Below, one piece after another: positions 10,679 to 24,811 of a DNA stretch of 64,000 bases. Each line of letters begins with the position of its first letter. Position 1 is the first letter of the stretch. Below the pieces are notes generated by a model. The model had not been told where the DNA came from. It made no database searches and saw nothing but the letters and a program-made list of their open reading frames with translations. A program made the position numbers and the translations under genes. Source of the stretch: Tubulanus polymorphus (taxonomy: Eukaryota > Nemertea > Palaeonemertea > Tubulaniformes > Tubulanidae); assembly GCF_964204645.1 (NCBI RefSeq), contig NC_134031.1, forward strand, positions 17,729,307 to 17,793,306. The letters run 5' to 3'.

Positions 10679-13020
10679 TTTACACATAGCGACAGTTCTG
10701 AGGTTATAGCTGGTCCATTCAAAATGGGTCCAGAATGGGCCAAATGAATGAACATTTCCAAGCGCTACGGAAACAGCGTTCATAGCGAGGCACGTTGCTC
10801 GTGCGCGCACGTTTATATGACAATATTATGACAATGAAATTGTTAAAAAATGTATCACGCCTGCAGCCTTATACATTCCACAATCCTAGAATAATGTGGC
10901 GTGAACGGTGGTGATTTTTGTCGTAGAGAAAATGACGATACATTGTCAAACAAGGAAAAAACTGCACAGGTGCACGCATTTCTGCTTACATGAAGCGAAG
11001 GGCATTATAAAAATCATTTCCAAAATTAGATGCTTATGTTATCGATCGGTCAGTTATACGCATATTTGCATAGTTGAAACGACCGATGTAAAAAAAGGTT
11101 TGATTGCTTCGCAATTTTCTTAGACGTAATGTAAATAATATGTTTTATAGATTAGCCAGCATTTCATTTAACCGCAAAGAAATCTGGCAGTGAACAAGAT
11201 TTGACTTTGACTTCACAATTTTTCAACTGTTTAAACGTACAACGTATAATCGACGCCTCGTCAAAGCGATATCGTAATATTGAATATTGTAAAGATGCTT
11301 TTCGGAATGATCCCTAATGGCTCTACACACGGTGACAGGCGTCTGTGGCGAAAAGAATATTTTTTATAGATTGATATAAAATGCGTCTCTCCGGTGATAT
11401 TTAAGGCCCTGTAAACGGTAACATTGCTCATGTGCAATGTTTATTTTGAATACATTTGTAAAGAGAGAGAGAGAGAGGGGGGAGGAGAGAGAGGGGGGAG
11501 AGAGAGATGTCGAGCAAAGAGTTTGTTAATCTCTTCTTTGAGAAGCGTCTCGTGCGTGTAATTCTAAGAAGTGCTAAAGATCATTTTTAATGAAATGCTT
11601 CTCCCGGTAAAATATTATACGTGCGGCTTCTTGTTGCGCCTATTTTTAGTCAGTGAATTATATCCGTATTTACGAATAGGATTTTTTTTTGTTTTTACAA
11701 TCGATTCTGCAGAGTAAATATATAAACGCGATAAGCCAACATTTCAGGTTTCGACTGTAAACGGCCAAGGTCTGTACTGCTTAAACGACAGCTTGTGCGT
11801 AATTTAGGTTAACTTTGCGTCGTTGATTTGAAAGTGTTGGCCACCAGCCCACTGTTCTGAAAGCAAATAAAACACAATAAAAATACGATGACATTCATTC
11901 ATTATCAATTATGAAAAGAAGTCGAGCGAATTTGAGTTTATTGAAGAATGCTAAGTGATCGACCAATATGTACATATATGAATTTAATTTATGAAATGCA
12001 CGTAGCGGGCTTTACCGAAAAAAAAGTATACGAGTTGTACATGTACGATGAAATTCGGTCAGCTCAATTTTTCGAGGATATCCGGCGGGTTCCGGGTAAA
12101 TGTTACATCGCGTGGTTCTCGGTGATTCAGAGCGCGTCGGTATTTGATACCGCATAACCTTCGTATCGGTTCTGTCGATTTGTCTATAGCCAAGCTTCGT
12201 GTTGCATATGCTGTTGTATATAATACGGTATCTAAGATGGAGACAAAAAAATGAACTGGAAATCTCGCGCTATCCAAAACGATCTAATCGTTGCGGTGTT
12301 TTCTCACAAATGTATTGAACCAATTTCTAATCAAATGTTACTTGAAACATTTCAGCATTTTTGTATTTACTGGGGATGAAATGTGTAAAAGTGCACTGCG
12401 ACTAAGTCGAAATTATTGAGGGTCGGTTGCCTCGTTTTTTATTTTACAATAAAATGGCCGACGAAGTTGGCTTCGTGCAGTAATTTTGCTTGTAAATTCG
12501 TTTTCTAAAGATTTATTGTCTTGGCTACGAGATTGTCATTTAGCTTAAGAAAACTCTAGACGTGATGCTGCTTGGGAATCATCGACTAATTGTATATACG
12601 CATTTTGTATGCATTACATATTATATATAAGGATAGCGAAAAGTAAGTTTATCTGTGGTTTTATAGGCAACCGACCGCTTAAAACAACATTTCATTTTTT
12701 CGTTGTTCGTTATAGAATTGTCCATGAAATGGTCAAAAAGTCGACACTAATAGTAAGGGTGATAATTATGATTATGATGATTATAATTCATTTGAAGCGT
12801 GAGTGTCATCTAACGGAAGCAGGGTTAGGCTTGTTATTACATTCGATGAAGTGCAGATCAACGCGTCAATAAATAAGAACTTGTGTGTGTGTGTATATTG
12901 TATAACGATTTAACGGAATTTGACGATTGTAATAATGATGTGATTTGTCGAATGTTGGTGAAAAAAAACATACTTCGTTTATGGATCTCTATCGTAGTTG
13001 TTCGTGTAAATAAATAAACA
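10679..13020 (+). other. Probable NR0B 3' UTR and flank
   Basis: AT-rich DNA without a supported reading frame follows the NR0B stop. Candidate poly(A) signals AATAAA occur at 11866-11871, 12868-12873 and near 13009, so the UTR could be 1.2 to 2.3 kb long. A GA-rich microsatellite lies at 11462-11508. Which signal is used cannot be told from the sequence. Confidence 0.4.
11462..11508. repeat. GA/GGGA-rich microsatellite
   Basis: Interrupted AG dinucleotides with G-runs (gagagagagg, ggggggagag). It is probably inside the NR0B 3' UTR. Confidence 0.8.
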
Positions 13021-13606
13021 ATTTTTGTATAAAAAGTACACCATAGATCATTCTCTTTTTTCTTTCTGTCTGCAGACGCGGGCGACTAGATAACAGACAC
13101 ACGCGCGACTTTATGAAAAAGATCAATCGTCGTTTGTTTCACCTTGGCGTAAAAATGGGACAGCTTCGCAAGCAAATGAAGTCATGAAACTTGTTTTGGC
13201 GTATGGTATTACGTACTTAGATATATTCATATACGATAGATTGTACATAAATCTATCTATCTGAATCACAGGAACTAAGGCCGCAGAACAAAGCGAAAAT
13301 ATATGCACTCAAACACACTTGCCACCGCAATATACGTGTATACGACATTCAAACTGAGGAGGAGTTAATAACCAGAGTGTTGTTCGACCTTAGGGGTCAG
13401 AACTTTCCTGACCGCGCATTGACATCGGCGTACTTGGTCAAAATGGACAATGGAAATAAGCGCTTGACCGATGGTGTCCATGGTACTTACTGAGAAATTT
13501 GCCACCGCATCATGACCGAACGTGTGAATATGTAGGCGGCCCCTCGGATTAAAAATGAAAGGGCACATAGATCTAATCAGACGACCCGGCCTTTTTATAG
13601 CATTTA

Positions 13607-13649
13607 AGTCTGTGCCGAACTATAGGGCCTATATAGTTCGACACAGACT
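13607..13649. repeat. Perfect-stem hairpin
   Basis: AGTCTGTGCCGAACTATA and its near-exact reverse complement enclose a short GGGCC-type loop, with one mismatch in about 19 paired bases. It may be the remnant of a fold-back element; no gene context. Confidence 0.6.
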
Positions 13650-16060
13650 AAAAACCTGTTCACCGAATCAATAACAATTCTGAATGAAAAATATGTCACA
13701 AATTCATGTATACAGCCTTGAAAAACCTGAACTAGAATTCTATGCAGCACAAATAAGTCGCGTTGCCAAAAGAATTAAAAACAGGATATCTATTTTGATC
13801 TACTTTCATCATACCAGCTTATCAATAAAACTATTGTTCACGTTACATTTAAATAGTGCACTAGACCCATATTTATAATGTACATATATATTGCTTTCCA
13901 TATTAGCCTGCGACATCTTGACGTCTAGTTATAGGGCGGTATGTTATTATGGGACAGCAGGCTTTATGGATAGAATTTGAGTCAGAGATTTGCTATCCAT
14001 GCAAATATAATTTGAAAATAACAATGTCAGATCATCAAGACAAAATTCAAAACCCAGTCACTTATTTGCTTATCCAAGCCAAGGTCACCATGCCTCATCC
14101 CGCAGAGAATATAAGAATACAAGTTGTTTTCGTCAAAATATGTTATTGAAGACTAAGAATGAGTAGACTTTTTAACGACGCCACCGCGGCTGTTTGTCAA
14201 GCGATCGACAAGGTCATACGTGACCTTAGTCTGTGTGGCAATATATCGTCTGATGTTCCATTGCAGACGACATTGCATAACTCAATTAATCTTAGATACA
14301 TTAGTCAGCTTAAAAATAGTTGACGTCGAAGTAAACTGTGCCAGACACACGATATGTGCATCCATCATCATTCATTTTTGTAGCCACATCACTCGGTTGC
14401 ATCTTGATCACGTCAACATTGCGCAACCCTCAAACACAAAACTAAAATTTACATCGCCTTTTATTGGATTCGTCGACCTTGTACGTATGTCTGGCAGTGC
14501 ATTGCTTTCTTGATCCAACACTAACTCTACCATTTTCCATCGGAAAATTCTCTCAAGGTCCCAGGCAATCTGAGAGTAAGAGTACTCGATGAACCAACGG
14601 CGATAGACGCACCGAGATCGAGTGTTCGTTGACCACAGAACGTATCGTAAAAATCATAATACGGATATCGTAACTTTTACATCAATTACTTGCGCACAAA
14701 ATGCTAGTGAAATGTCGATGAAGCGCACTAGATGACATCGGGGTGTTGTCTGCCGAATGACTCCATAAAAGCATTTATGTCAAGGTTAGTTTTTGTAAAC
14801 CTGCGATAAAATACTAGGCAGATTTTGACTCAGTTGCGAGTCAGCCGCATGCGCGCATAATAGTTTTTGTTATTCGCTGGTTCGATACTGAAACGCGATG
14901 ACTGTCGAACTTCAACTAATGGAAGATCGAAACGTTTCCGTGACTGAAACAATTAAGATTACACTTGTTTCATTGCGATTATGCCACAGAAATGACCAAA
15001 AAGTAACCCTAATGTGAGATGTCCCCGCGATCGATGACCTCCGAAAGGTGACATACAGCAGTGCTGCGTGTACCAGCCTTGACCATCATAATGCATGTAC
15101 GCATATATGTATGAAAGGCTTGGTGAAGTAATTAATCGTTCAGTAGCCGGTGGATGACCCAGGAATTTCATAACAGCACCCGTGTGATTAAAAGACAGAC
15201 ACATATATGTGTGTGTATAATTCAACCTCGATCTACATGGTGTCATCGCGAGGTCACTTATCAAAATCAAATCAAATACTATCAAATATTATCACTTCAA
15301 TTGAATGATCATTTTCAAGAGATCCGTGATAAATTATGTGGCCTATGTTTTGACGTTTGATAGGTGTATTCATATGTCGTCAGAAATCAGAATACGTATT
15401 ATCAATGTCAGGCCTATACTGGGATTTCCCCTATAACATAGGTCTGAAGATAAATTCTGTCAACTAAGGGAATTAAATTTTTACACATATCTTTCCTGTG
15501 TTCAAAAGTTCGTTGAAGAATATCTGGTATTTGAAAGTTTTCGGGTTGTAAACACCAGTCAATGAAAGTATATGATGACACTAGGTTTTGTTAGTATCTG
15601 GGTAGTTAGGAATACCTTACATAAAGGACTATTCAATTGTAGATATGGTGCCCTTGACCGCACCTTAATTTTTTGTTGTTTACGCATACTACGATTTCAA
15701 GTCGAACTGGCTTTTCTTGGTAAATTGTATTGCAAACAAGGTCATAGCTACGATCTGGTCTCTCCTTAAGAAAATAACTTTTTAGAAAAAAGATCAAAAC
15801 GATTCTCGCAAACAAAAAAACATTTTCATCTGTTTTACACTGTCAGGGTCACAAATAAATTCTCAAGTAAACGGATTGTGGTTGAGTCGCGACGAAGTGG
15901 TTGAGTCGCAGAAGGGATTTTTGCTCGCTCTATTGCAAAATAAGACATTCGCGGCATAGAAAAAAAATCAGCGAACGGCCAGGGATCGCTTGTCGGTCAT
16001 AAACCAGGTCTTACCAATACGAATGCGAAAGTATGATTTGAAAACCGTAAAAACCGTGAT

Positions 16061-16156
16061 ACCTAGTACACGTTATTTAAGGGGTTCTTTGTGGGTGGAT
16101 GTGCATTACGCCGTCGATATATGCGTTTCATAATAACAATTACAATTGTGAATTTT
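16061..16156 (+). repeat. Dispersed repeat, copy A
   Basis: About 96 bases that match 23240-23334 in reverse complement with scattered substitutions; shared landmarks are ACCTAGTA/AACTAGTA, GTGG(A)TGT.CA.TACG and a perfectly kept CAATTACAATTGTGAATT. Probably an old, short interspersed element; family unknown. Confidence 0.55.
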
Positions 16157-17705
16157 GGCGTTTATTTTGTAATTAGATATATATATTTCATAAGTCCCAT
16201 TTTGTTGTTGGATAAATGTAATAATTATCTAACTGATTAATTAATAATCATTTAATTATCTAGACTGGTTGCCGTGCAATCCAAGGTTACTTCTTTGTTA
16301 CTTATGTAATTCATAGTATGATATTATTCATTGTCGACAAAACAATATATGCGTTATTTTTCAAGGCGTCAAAAAACATTCAAGTCACGTTCCTTGTTCA
16401 TTGGCAGCATTCGAATAAATATATCCATATTGGTTTTTGTTCAGATCCAGTGATTCTACCTATCTCTATAAACTAGGTATACGGAAGTGATAGATGTGTA
16501 TGGTGTTTGTTATCTAATGCCATATTGCAGTCATCTGTCTAACAGTAACAGTTGTTCTTTTGAATATTGAAATAAGAACGATTGTCCCTCTGAATCATTT
16601 GATTTGATCGATTCCTACTTGGTGTGACCCATACCTGCCCGGAAGCGGATCGATTTGGAATCGGAAATCGACGTACAATAGTCGATCGAATCGACAAAGA
16701 TGTATTTCTCTTTTTAACCGACAAACGTTTAACAGGTTCGGATTATCATTTCTACTTCTGTTGTCTGACGAAATACATATCGAGATTTGGAAATAACTGC
16801 ATTTATAGAAGGTTAAGATCATATTGTCCGTTTTTATATCTTTCTATTCGTTTTTTTGTCTTTTTCCACGTGTATAAATCTTATCAAGTCTATGTGCAAA
16901 CGGCTTCAATTCCACATTGTGTAGTGCAATAAGAACAGTTTATCAAATAAATGTATAAATACATGGGATCAATAATTAAGCTTGTCCTTATGCAGTTTTA
17001 TTGAATTAACTAGTTTTAGATGAATCCTTGTTGCAGCTATTTCAAGATGAGGTTACTGGCAGGTTAAATCGTACCAAAGGCGTGCCGTATGACATTCCTA
17101 TTTTGTTGTATCCCCGATGTTGAACTCGCCTTGACATTTTCAGTCCTTTGGAACCGTCTTGGCCATCAATAGTTTTGCGGTCAACAAAAGTGAAGCGTTT
17201 TTCAGTTCTTATATAAACACATCCGGTTTAGAAATATATACAAAAATTTTTTTCAACGCGCAAGCAAGTCGTGTGAATTCAATAATTAATGAATATGAAA
17301 TATATATATTTTTTCATTTGTTTGTTATTGAGTTTTCGCACATATCTCCATAGATTCCCGTCCTATATTGTCCAACTGTTATTCCATTATTGATTCTTCA
17401 GCTGATATGAACGTCTGGTTCAATGACAAGGACGATTAGTAGCGACACGTGCTTACCTACCCTTGAACGTTTGTCGCACGCAAAGTCTTGTGCAATGTAT
17501 ACGTAGATGAAAAAAGTGAAAACGCATGTTGGGTATTTCACAAAATGAAATATTAGTATATGTATAGAGTGTTATTACATTTCATATTCTTAAGGGATCG
17601 GCAGATGAACTTCTAGTTTCTTCACACTCACGTGTTATGCGACCAACATGCGTTGTTGCATCGCGCACGGCATCATCAGTATTTGTTGTTGTCGCTTCTG
17701 ATTGT

Positions 17706-17707
<2 letters not shown>

Positions 17708-17803
<96 letters not shown>
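17708..17803. repeat. (TA)n microsatellite
   Basis: About 48 TA units with one C interruption near the 3' end. Open frames of Tyr/Ile across it are artefacts of the repeat. Confidence 0.95.
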
Positions 17804-19999
17804 AACTTTATTGTCGAAGTATTACAACAACTTTTATGACAAAATTAACATAATATCATAATTAATCGGAGACAGACAGTTTGTGTTCTCCAAATCATGT
17901 AGGTTGAAATCAATTTACCAGAGAATAATTAAATGACATGGAGAACTTACAACACAGAATGGAAATTGCGAGTAAATAACTACATACACTTGAAGATACA
18001 AACAGTTAGCGTTCAAGACGCGATATTCAGTTACTAATCTCGGACCAATGCCCGTAAGATTTTTGAATAATCGACATGAATTAATAAACGTAAAAGACTT
18101 AGAGTGTATTCTTGTGATGTAAATTCAATGATGACGATAACAACGAATTTCAGAAATAATGATGATAATTGTTCTCAAGGTAAGTGTGGTGATCGTGAAT
18201 TAAAATGTATCATTGCATATTATCGTGATGCATGGAACTTATGAGGTCACGATAGAACTCATAGTGTAGGTAATGAATTTCTGGGAGGATTGTAGCTAAG
18301 CCCAACACGGGGCTCATTGGCGTTGGTCTTTTTTATCAGACGTATATCATCAATGGGTGTAACGTATCATAGCGACGGGTATTATTGAGTTGATAGTCGT
18401 CGATACGAGCAGACGCGAGGTGCACATTCACCAACAAGCCGTATTATATTGATCTCCTAACATCCAATAGATCAATCTGATGTGAAAATCTATTTCTAGT
18501 CGCGCTGAATGAATCAATTCATCTCAGTAGTTTTTAAGGCTATACAAGTACATTGCTTATACATTATTCGCAATCATGAATAGTATTTTTAGGAGTAATT
18601 TTCTTCTCTGTATACGTACGATACGTTGCTGCATCCAAATATGGCATTGACCAGGTGGATATACGTATAAACTTCTATTGTGACCAAAACTTCATTAAGA
18701 CTAATCTCTTTGATTTTTTGCCAAACTTAGGCCTACTTAGTTCTAAGCGTTTTCGACGGAAAAAAAACAAAACAAAAATACGTACTACACGTTAGTGCAG
18801 TCATTTTTCGCGCTATGTGACGTCAATACGATCGAGTTGTACGCCCATTGACTCGACGCCAGCTAGTTTTCAGCTCGGTTTCTCTACCTCAGTGTTATTA
18901 CGATCGAACGCCATCAATCTCATCTGAATGCATTACCGACGACCTTCACAGTCGCTTTTGAGGTCAGACGCAGACGCAATCGCGCGCATACGCAAGGTCA
19001 CTTTTTATAGTTTGCTTGAATGGCAATTTTTGTCGTTTGCAATCTTTCCTTAGTATTGACAGCTATCGGGCTCGTCTACATCTTGTTAACTCATATAATT
19101 GATGTATCTTAAAACTGCTCGTATTTGTCGCTAGCTGCCAACGCGGCAGCGGGCACGTCGAAAAGGATTTGCCAATAAAAAAACCTGCTCGAAAATTCCC
19201 CTCGTCCATCGCCTAGCGGGAGTACGCCAGGCAATTGCTTCGCAAAATTGCGTAATAGAAAAAACTATTCAGCAATATAATGCCTCCCTAATGGCTTCCA
19301 TGATATATTACCCGGCGGATCTGTCAGGATTCTGCAGACACGAGCCAGCCACGATGGATAAAGGAAAAAAGAAAATAAATGCAGGCAAAAAGTACGCATA
19401 ATAGGGGATATTTTTTGTTTTTTATTCCTAATGCTGTCTCGGTGTTATGCAAATCCAGAATATGGCGGATGACGGATTCGACTGCTATCTAGCTGCTGTG
19501 TCCTCGTTGTTAGAAAAACACGACAGATTTTTGAAATGAAAAAATCATAGCTGACCTACATCGCAAAAAATAAATGCAAAGTAAAATTCGATGCAAATCA
19601 TGGAGAAAATATATATTAGCGCGTAGATCTTTGCCATAGATTTATTCAGGGTATAAGGTCGAGGTTATTCACAAATAATTATTTATAAAATAAAGATCAA
19701 TCAATAACTCAATATCACGGCTATATCAAATAGTTGATCAATAGTTTGATTTTATTTTCCTAGCGATGAATCAAAGTTTCTTTCTAGTTGTGCCTCTTTA
19801 ATGTTGATATGTTATATCATCTATGAAAAGTAAGAAAAAAAAACATGGTGCTTCGTTTTCGGCCAATCGCCGACAACATTCCTCTATCTGAAATGCCGAC
19901 AGGGTCCCTAACAGAGGATGGTTACATAACATTATTTAGAGAAGTGTATCGTTTCACCTTCGATTTGTAAATCAATACCACCCCTGTGTACCAAAACGT

Positions 20000-20013
20000 G
20001 TTTCCATGGTAAC
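20000..20013 (+). promoter_or_regulatory. RFX X-box-like palindrome (candidate)
   Basis: GTTTCCATGGTAAC differs at one position from the X-box consensus GTNRCC-N(0-3)-RGYAAC bound by RFX factors, which drive ciliary genes. It sits beside CpG-rich sequence (20040-20260) that could be a promoter, but no adjoining coding exon was found. Confidence 0.25.
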
Positions 20014-23000
20014 TACATTACTGTCGTTTGGTTTTTTCCCTCGGATTTGCGTCAAGGACGCAAGAACGCGCGCGACGCTTGTGATGACGACGGCGGTTAT
20101 TTGGAGTACCGAGATTGGATTCGAGTGTTTCCGTGAATAAGTCGACGGGCGCGTGTGATTGAGTGATGGTTCATCTGGTGCAGTGACAATATTCTCTCGG
20201 GTCAACAAAAAAATGATGTCGTTCACCGCCACGTTGAGAAAATACGTTCGACGTGCTCGATGGAGCTTTTTCTACATTACATAGCATCAAGATACGTTAT
20301 GTATTTTTGATAGCATCGAAAAGTGTCGTGACACGCAAATTTAGATACACCCCTGGTCAGTCTATGAATATTCGAAACTGCGATTCATGATGACTTGAAA
20401 TGAAGGTTTTCCCGAACCTTTTAAGACGACAGTTTCTAACGATAACTTTACACCGACGGTCAGACAGACGCGCTCTCCACCCAGACGAGACGGTGTGTCT
20501 GAGTTTGAAATAAAAGATTAAGGATTTTTTATCATAGGATATTTCACCGTACACCATAATCTGTAAGACCCTGTATCTAAACCGCAGGCGAACATGCAGC
20601 GATGACGATGAATATATATGAGAGTACTGCAAATCGTGACAATATATCATGATAGTTTCGTGACATTTAGATTTTATGTATGTAGGTAATGAACATGGAG
20701 AAAAAGAATGTCTAAGATAAAGACACGCATTAAAGGGCGTGGTGATTACTCGACAAGAGCACCTCATCTCCGTGACCTTTCATTGTGACCTTGCAATGAC
20801 ATGTAGCGTTCCACGACCCGACAATAATTATACGGTCGCCATTAATCCAAATATATTCAGACATTTATATCATAAGATCACTTTCTATTTTTTGCACGCC
20901 GAAACCATAGAAAAATCCTTGACTGTTTCAACGCGGTTTCAGAAATTCATAACCCTGTATTTATTGAAATATTGTTGATGATTATCAAACGGGTAATTTC
21001 GTTTCGCCTCTCTTTCATATGGCACTAATCAGCGACAGAAATGTTAGACACGTGTTCATCAATTAAACCTATACGTAAACACATTTTTTATCTTTAGTTG
21101 ATTAATGAATAGTGAGCGCGATGATAGGAGATATTTTTCTTGTTGATGCTTTGTTGATCATTTCATGCGAGACTGACAGCTCGAGATATTTTTACGGTTG
21201 CGCTGTCGCGCCTTTTCGTTGAATAATGCGGCTTAGAAAATACATCCCCGCAAGCTTACGCAGGCTCTGCGATCGAGATTGTACCGAGACGTTTGAAGGT
21301 AAACCGTCTGTTTCCTGGAATCTCGTCTGCTTTCAGGTGACACAGAATTGATACACAAAAAAATTCAAAGTCTGCTTGCAGACATTCACTTTTTAAGCGA
21401 TGAAAAGTCATTACATTCAGTATATATTTACAATATCAAGCCTGCTTCGATTCATTAAACATTAATCAGCATATTAGTCTGAGCTATCACAGAATACTGT
21501 TTAAGAATGAATATCTGATGAATTTGATAGCTCGATGTTTTATCATACTTTGCTTGTATACATTCTGTTACACGGTATGATTATGGCATGACGAATAAAT
21601 CATTGAATCGAAAGTTTTTTTTCATATAGAGGAAATTCCAAAAACGAGACTCTCTTGTCCGCTGTTTTAAAAATCCTCGTGGATCAGATACTATTATATC
21701 AAGTTATGTATAGGATCGACTTCATGTTGAAATTCAATTGGTCGAGTTTCCTTGTGTGGATCAAACCCTAGGACGCGCGTGGGACTACTGAGAAAATGAA
21801 ACACAATACAATCGTTTGTAAATATATTCACTTCGTGTCCTTCACATTTTCCCTTCGTAAAAGTCGTGTCACTCGAAGTGGTATTCGTTATTTTCTCCTA
21901 GCATCAGAATTCCGGGAAAACGCGATTAGATCACAAAGAAAAAGTGTCTTATTTTGTCATGGCACCGAAGAATATCTAATAGTATCCTGACATTTACTGA
22001 CACGAGTTTGCAAGAAGATTCACCCGTTCCATTTTCAAGAAATGTTACTATACACGTCTTCAGATCAAATGTTCAACTATCGCATAAACTGCTACCCGCG
22101 TATAACTCATCGTTATAAACACTTATACAAAGATCCTATTTTGACAGACACACTGGCATTGTCTGATCCACCAGCTGTATGTTTTGCCGTTTCAGTAATC
22201 ATGATCGTTTGTTTTGACATCGGATGAATGTAAAAATCGGATCATAAGGATCAAAATTAGTAGCTCGACACAATGATAAATAGTATGTTCAAGTTTAATC
22301 TACGTATATAAAATATACAATATAATACATGATAAGGTTCCTGTGACTCTATTGTAAATTTAAATGACGAAATGAATAAGTATATATTTTGATATATGCT
22401 GACATAAATAGGAATGCAAAGCAGGATAATAAACGTCGCAAACAGATTATAAAACAACGATAACTATAAGTGCAACGGAAAATATCATTGAATATATCAT
22501 TACAATTCTGAATTAAGTAGGAATTATTCGGTTCATAAATCATACAATTCAGCTATTCTCAAGATATTTCCATGACGAGTTTCTATTCAACCGTGTTTCC
22601 ACTAGAAAGAAACACAGTTTCAAACCTCTAGCAAAAGTTGAACAGATTATAATAGACTTACTTCTCAGAATTACATCATACTAATTCTAGGGTCTTTGGT
22701 TATGAATATACCTGAACGAAGTCAAACAGATAAACATTTTCCCCAAGTTTTTCTTTCAGGACGACTTGCCAAATTTACGACATTGGTAGCGGTATCAATT
22801 ATCAGTGATTTAACGCATCGTTGCGTATTCACGCAGGCCTATCTTTCGCTTCCTCGTTACGGGGCATTATTAACTTAGAGGACTTCTTCTACATCAACAT
22901 AATTATAACGGCCAAAAGAAAATTACAGTTACGAAACTATCATCGGACTATTTACACGTGGAAAACGCCCAAAAATATAGAAAATGATCTTCAACCTTGT

Positions 23001-23239
23001 TTTGTAGTTATTTCCAAAATTTCGATGTACTATTGAATTAAGCAGCCAAATTAACCTCAACCAGTCACTTGCCGGTTCAGGCTGGTCGGAAGATCGGAAC
23101 CGAAATGTCCAGGTGCTTCGATCTAAACAAAAAATTCTGTAATTCCACCCATCACGCAAATGTATCTGTTATCAAAAAGACACGAAAATCTATCTGGTAG
23201 AAAAAAGCGCCATGAAATATATCTATCAACGTCATTCAC

Positions 23240-23334
23240 AATTCACAATTGTAATTGCTATCTAGAAACGCCAATATTGATGACGTAGTGTACATCCACT
23301 CACACGGATCCCTTAAATAATGCATACTAGTTAT
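23240..23334 (-). repeat. Dispersed repeat, copy B
   Basis: Reverse-complement relative of 16061-16156. The best-kept part is the block around CACAATTGTAATTG and the CATCCACTCACAC/ATCCACCCACAA segment. Confidence 0.55.
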
Positions 23335-24312
23335 CCATGTATAAATCTATGATTATATCAACGGTTTTACGGCGTCAAAAAACTGTCTCATGACATTGTG
23401 TAAAATTCATTGAATTTTCTCATAAAATATTGCGATGACGATTTGGCAGCTGGTTTACCAAATGCGACGGCGGTCTATTCAACACACTAAACCACCTAAA
23501 TAAAAAAAAACGCGCAAGGTTAGGCTTCTATAATGCTGGATCATGTAACAAATATGAAACGTGTCGCCTTATTCATATTCAAATTTCATAGAAATGTTAT
23601 GTCACCGGGTGAGTTTGGCATAACCCGAGGTAAAGCTGGCATTTTATTCAGCTTGAGTTTATACCTCCATCCATGGATCATAGATAATTGTAGCATTTGA
23701 GAAATTTTGACTGATTCTTTATCGATAATTTCGAAATACTTTATATTTCGCCACATTACTACTTTTTATCTCCTTTCTCTCAAGAAAGAGAATTATTTTC
23801 GGTAGTCTTTGATCGGTCGCATCGTTATCACGTTTCTGAAACACATGTCTAACGTCAATCGGCTGCGTAAAAATGTCGATTTCAAACTGTCAAGGTCGTC
23901 ATGACGCGTGCCCCGACGTCGTGAAAAACTATTAGTTAGACTCCATGACAACCGGGGTAATATTCCAACTGTTCAAAAATATAGAAATCATATTCTAGGG
24001 CTATCGACCTCGCGGACAATATGGATCGGATTACTTCGACTCTCCTTATAAATATTTCGGTCAAGTAGACACGTTTCCCGATAGCTGCCTGGTTTTTCAA
24101 ATATTCAAATGATCTCATTTTGGTTGCGCGAGCCAGAGCAAATCGTGTGGAGTGATGCTCTATGAGGTTCAATGATCACTGAATCAAAAACTCAAAAAGA
24201 TGTTGTCCCCAAAACATCCAACAACAGACGCGTTAGTTTCTGGAGGAAATCATATTTTCAATAATCCCCAACATCACCAATCATATAATATATGATTGGT
24301 TTTATTTATTTT

Positions 24313-24373
24313 ACGCATTTATTTTTCGCATGTAATTTTATATTATAAAATAACATGCGAAAAATAAATGCGT
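24313..24373. repeat. 61-base near-perfect palindrome
   Basis: ACGCATTTATTTTTCGCATG is followed eight bases on by its inverted copy, giving about 29 paired bases with one mismatch and a loop of about three. It lies roughly 440 bases beyond the defensin stop codon. It could be a MITE core or a precursor-like hairpin. Confidence 0.75.
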
Positions 24374-24740
24374 ACTATAAAGTATTTGTTGAACTGTGAA
24401 ATTAAAGACAGTTTTCACGCTGTACACGAAAGGCGGTTTGCCGCGTGAAAAGTCGAATGTTCTAACGCTTGTACGGCTGCTATATCTACGAATAATCACG
24501 AGAAACACTGCAACGTGACATTTTCAAAGAGATGGTTTTGAAATTATATAACATCGAAATAAAGGAAAAAACAAATTCTTGAAAACTAAGAATTTGAAAC
24601 CAATTCTTCCGCGACTTAGCAATAGGGGCCAGCGTCAAAAAATCGTGGTATGAATTGAATTGAAGTATTATCATAGAAATATATTCAAATAACAATACAA
24701 GTAATATATTTGAATAATATATAACATATACATATATATG

Positions 24741-24746
24741 TTTATT
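24741..24746 (-). promoter_or_regulatory. Poly(A) signal for the defensin gene
   Basis: AATAAA on the minus strand about 66 bases after the TGA of the defensin-like gene. Confidence 0.5.
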
Positions 24747-24811
24747 TTTATGTTTACACGTTTCCATTAGAATTCAATTAGACGATATAATTGAATATTC
24801 TCAATTCATCA

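Larger units (their letters stand above)
13021..24811. other. Gene-poor interval between NR0B and defensin genes
   Basis: Nearly 12 kb in which I find no exon with both coding character and splice signals. The open frames are short, AT-driven and unlike any family I know. The interval contains a 43-base hairpin (13607-13649), a 96-base TA microsatellite, two diverged copies of a dispersed repeat (16061-16156 and 23240-23334, opposite orientation), a CRE-like TGACGTCA near 18817, an RFX-type X-box (20000-20013) in locally CpG-rich sequence, and a 61-base palindrome at 24313-24373. Small or poorly conserved exons could have been missed. Confidence 0.5.

Noticed and set aside
17632-17853. 73-residue frame rich in Tyr/Ile
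   Set aside because: It is the translation of the TA microsatellite.
20000-20232. Minus-strand frame of 86 residues in the CpG-rich patch
   Set aside because: Sequence has no family character; probably regulatory or random.
20357-20767. 136-codon minus-strand frame
   Set aside because: No domain, no signal peptide, no supportive splice sites or promoter; biased by local composition.
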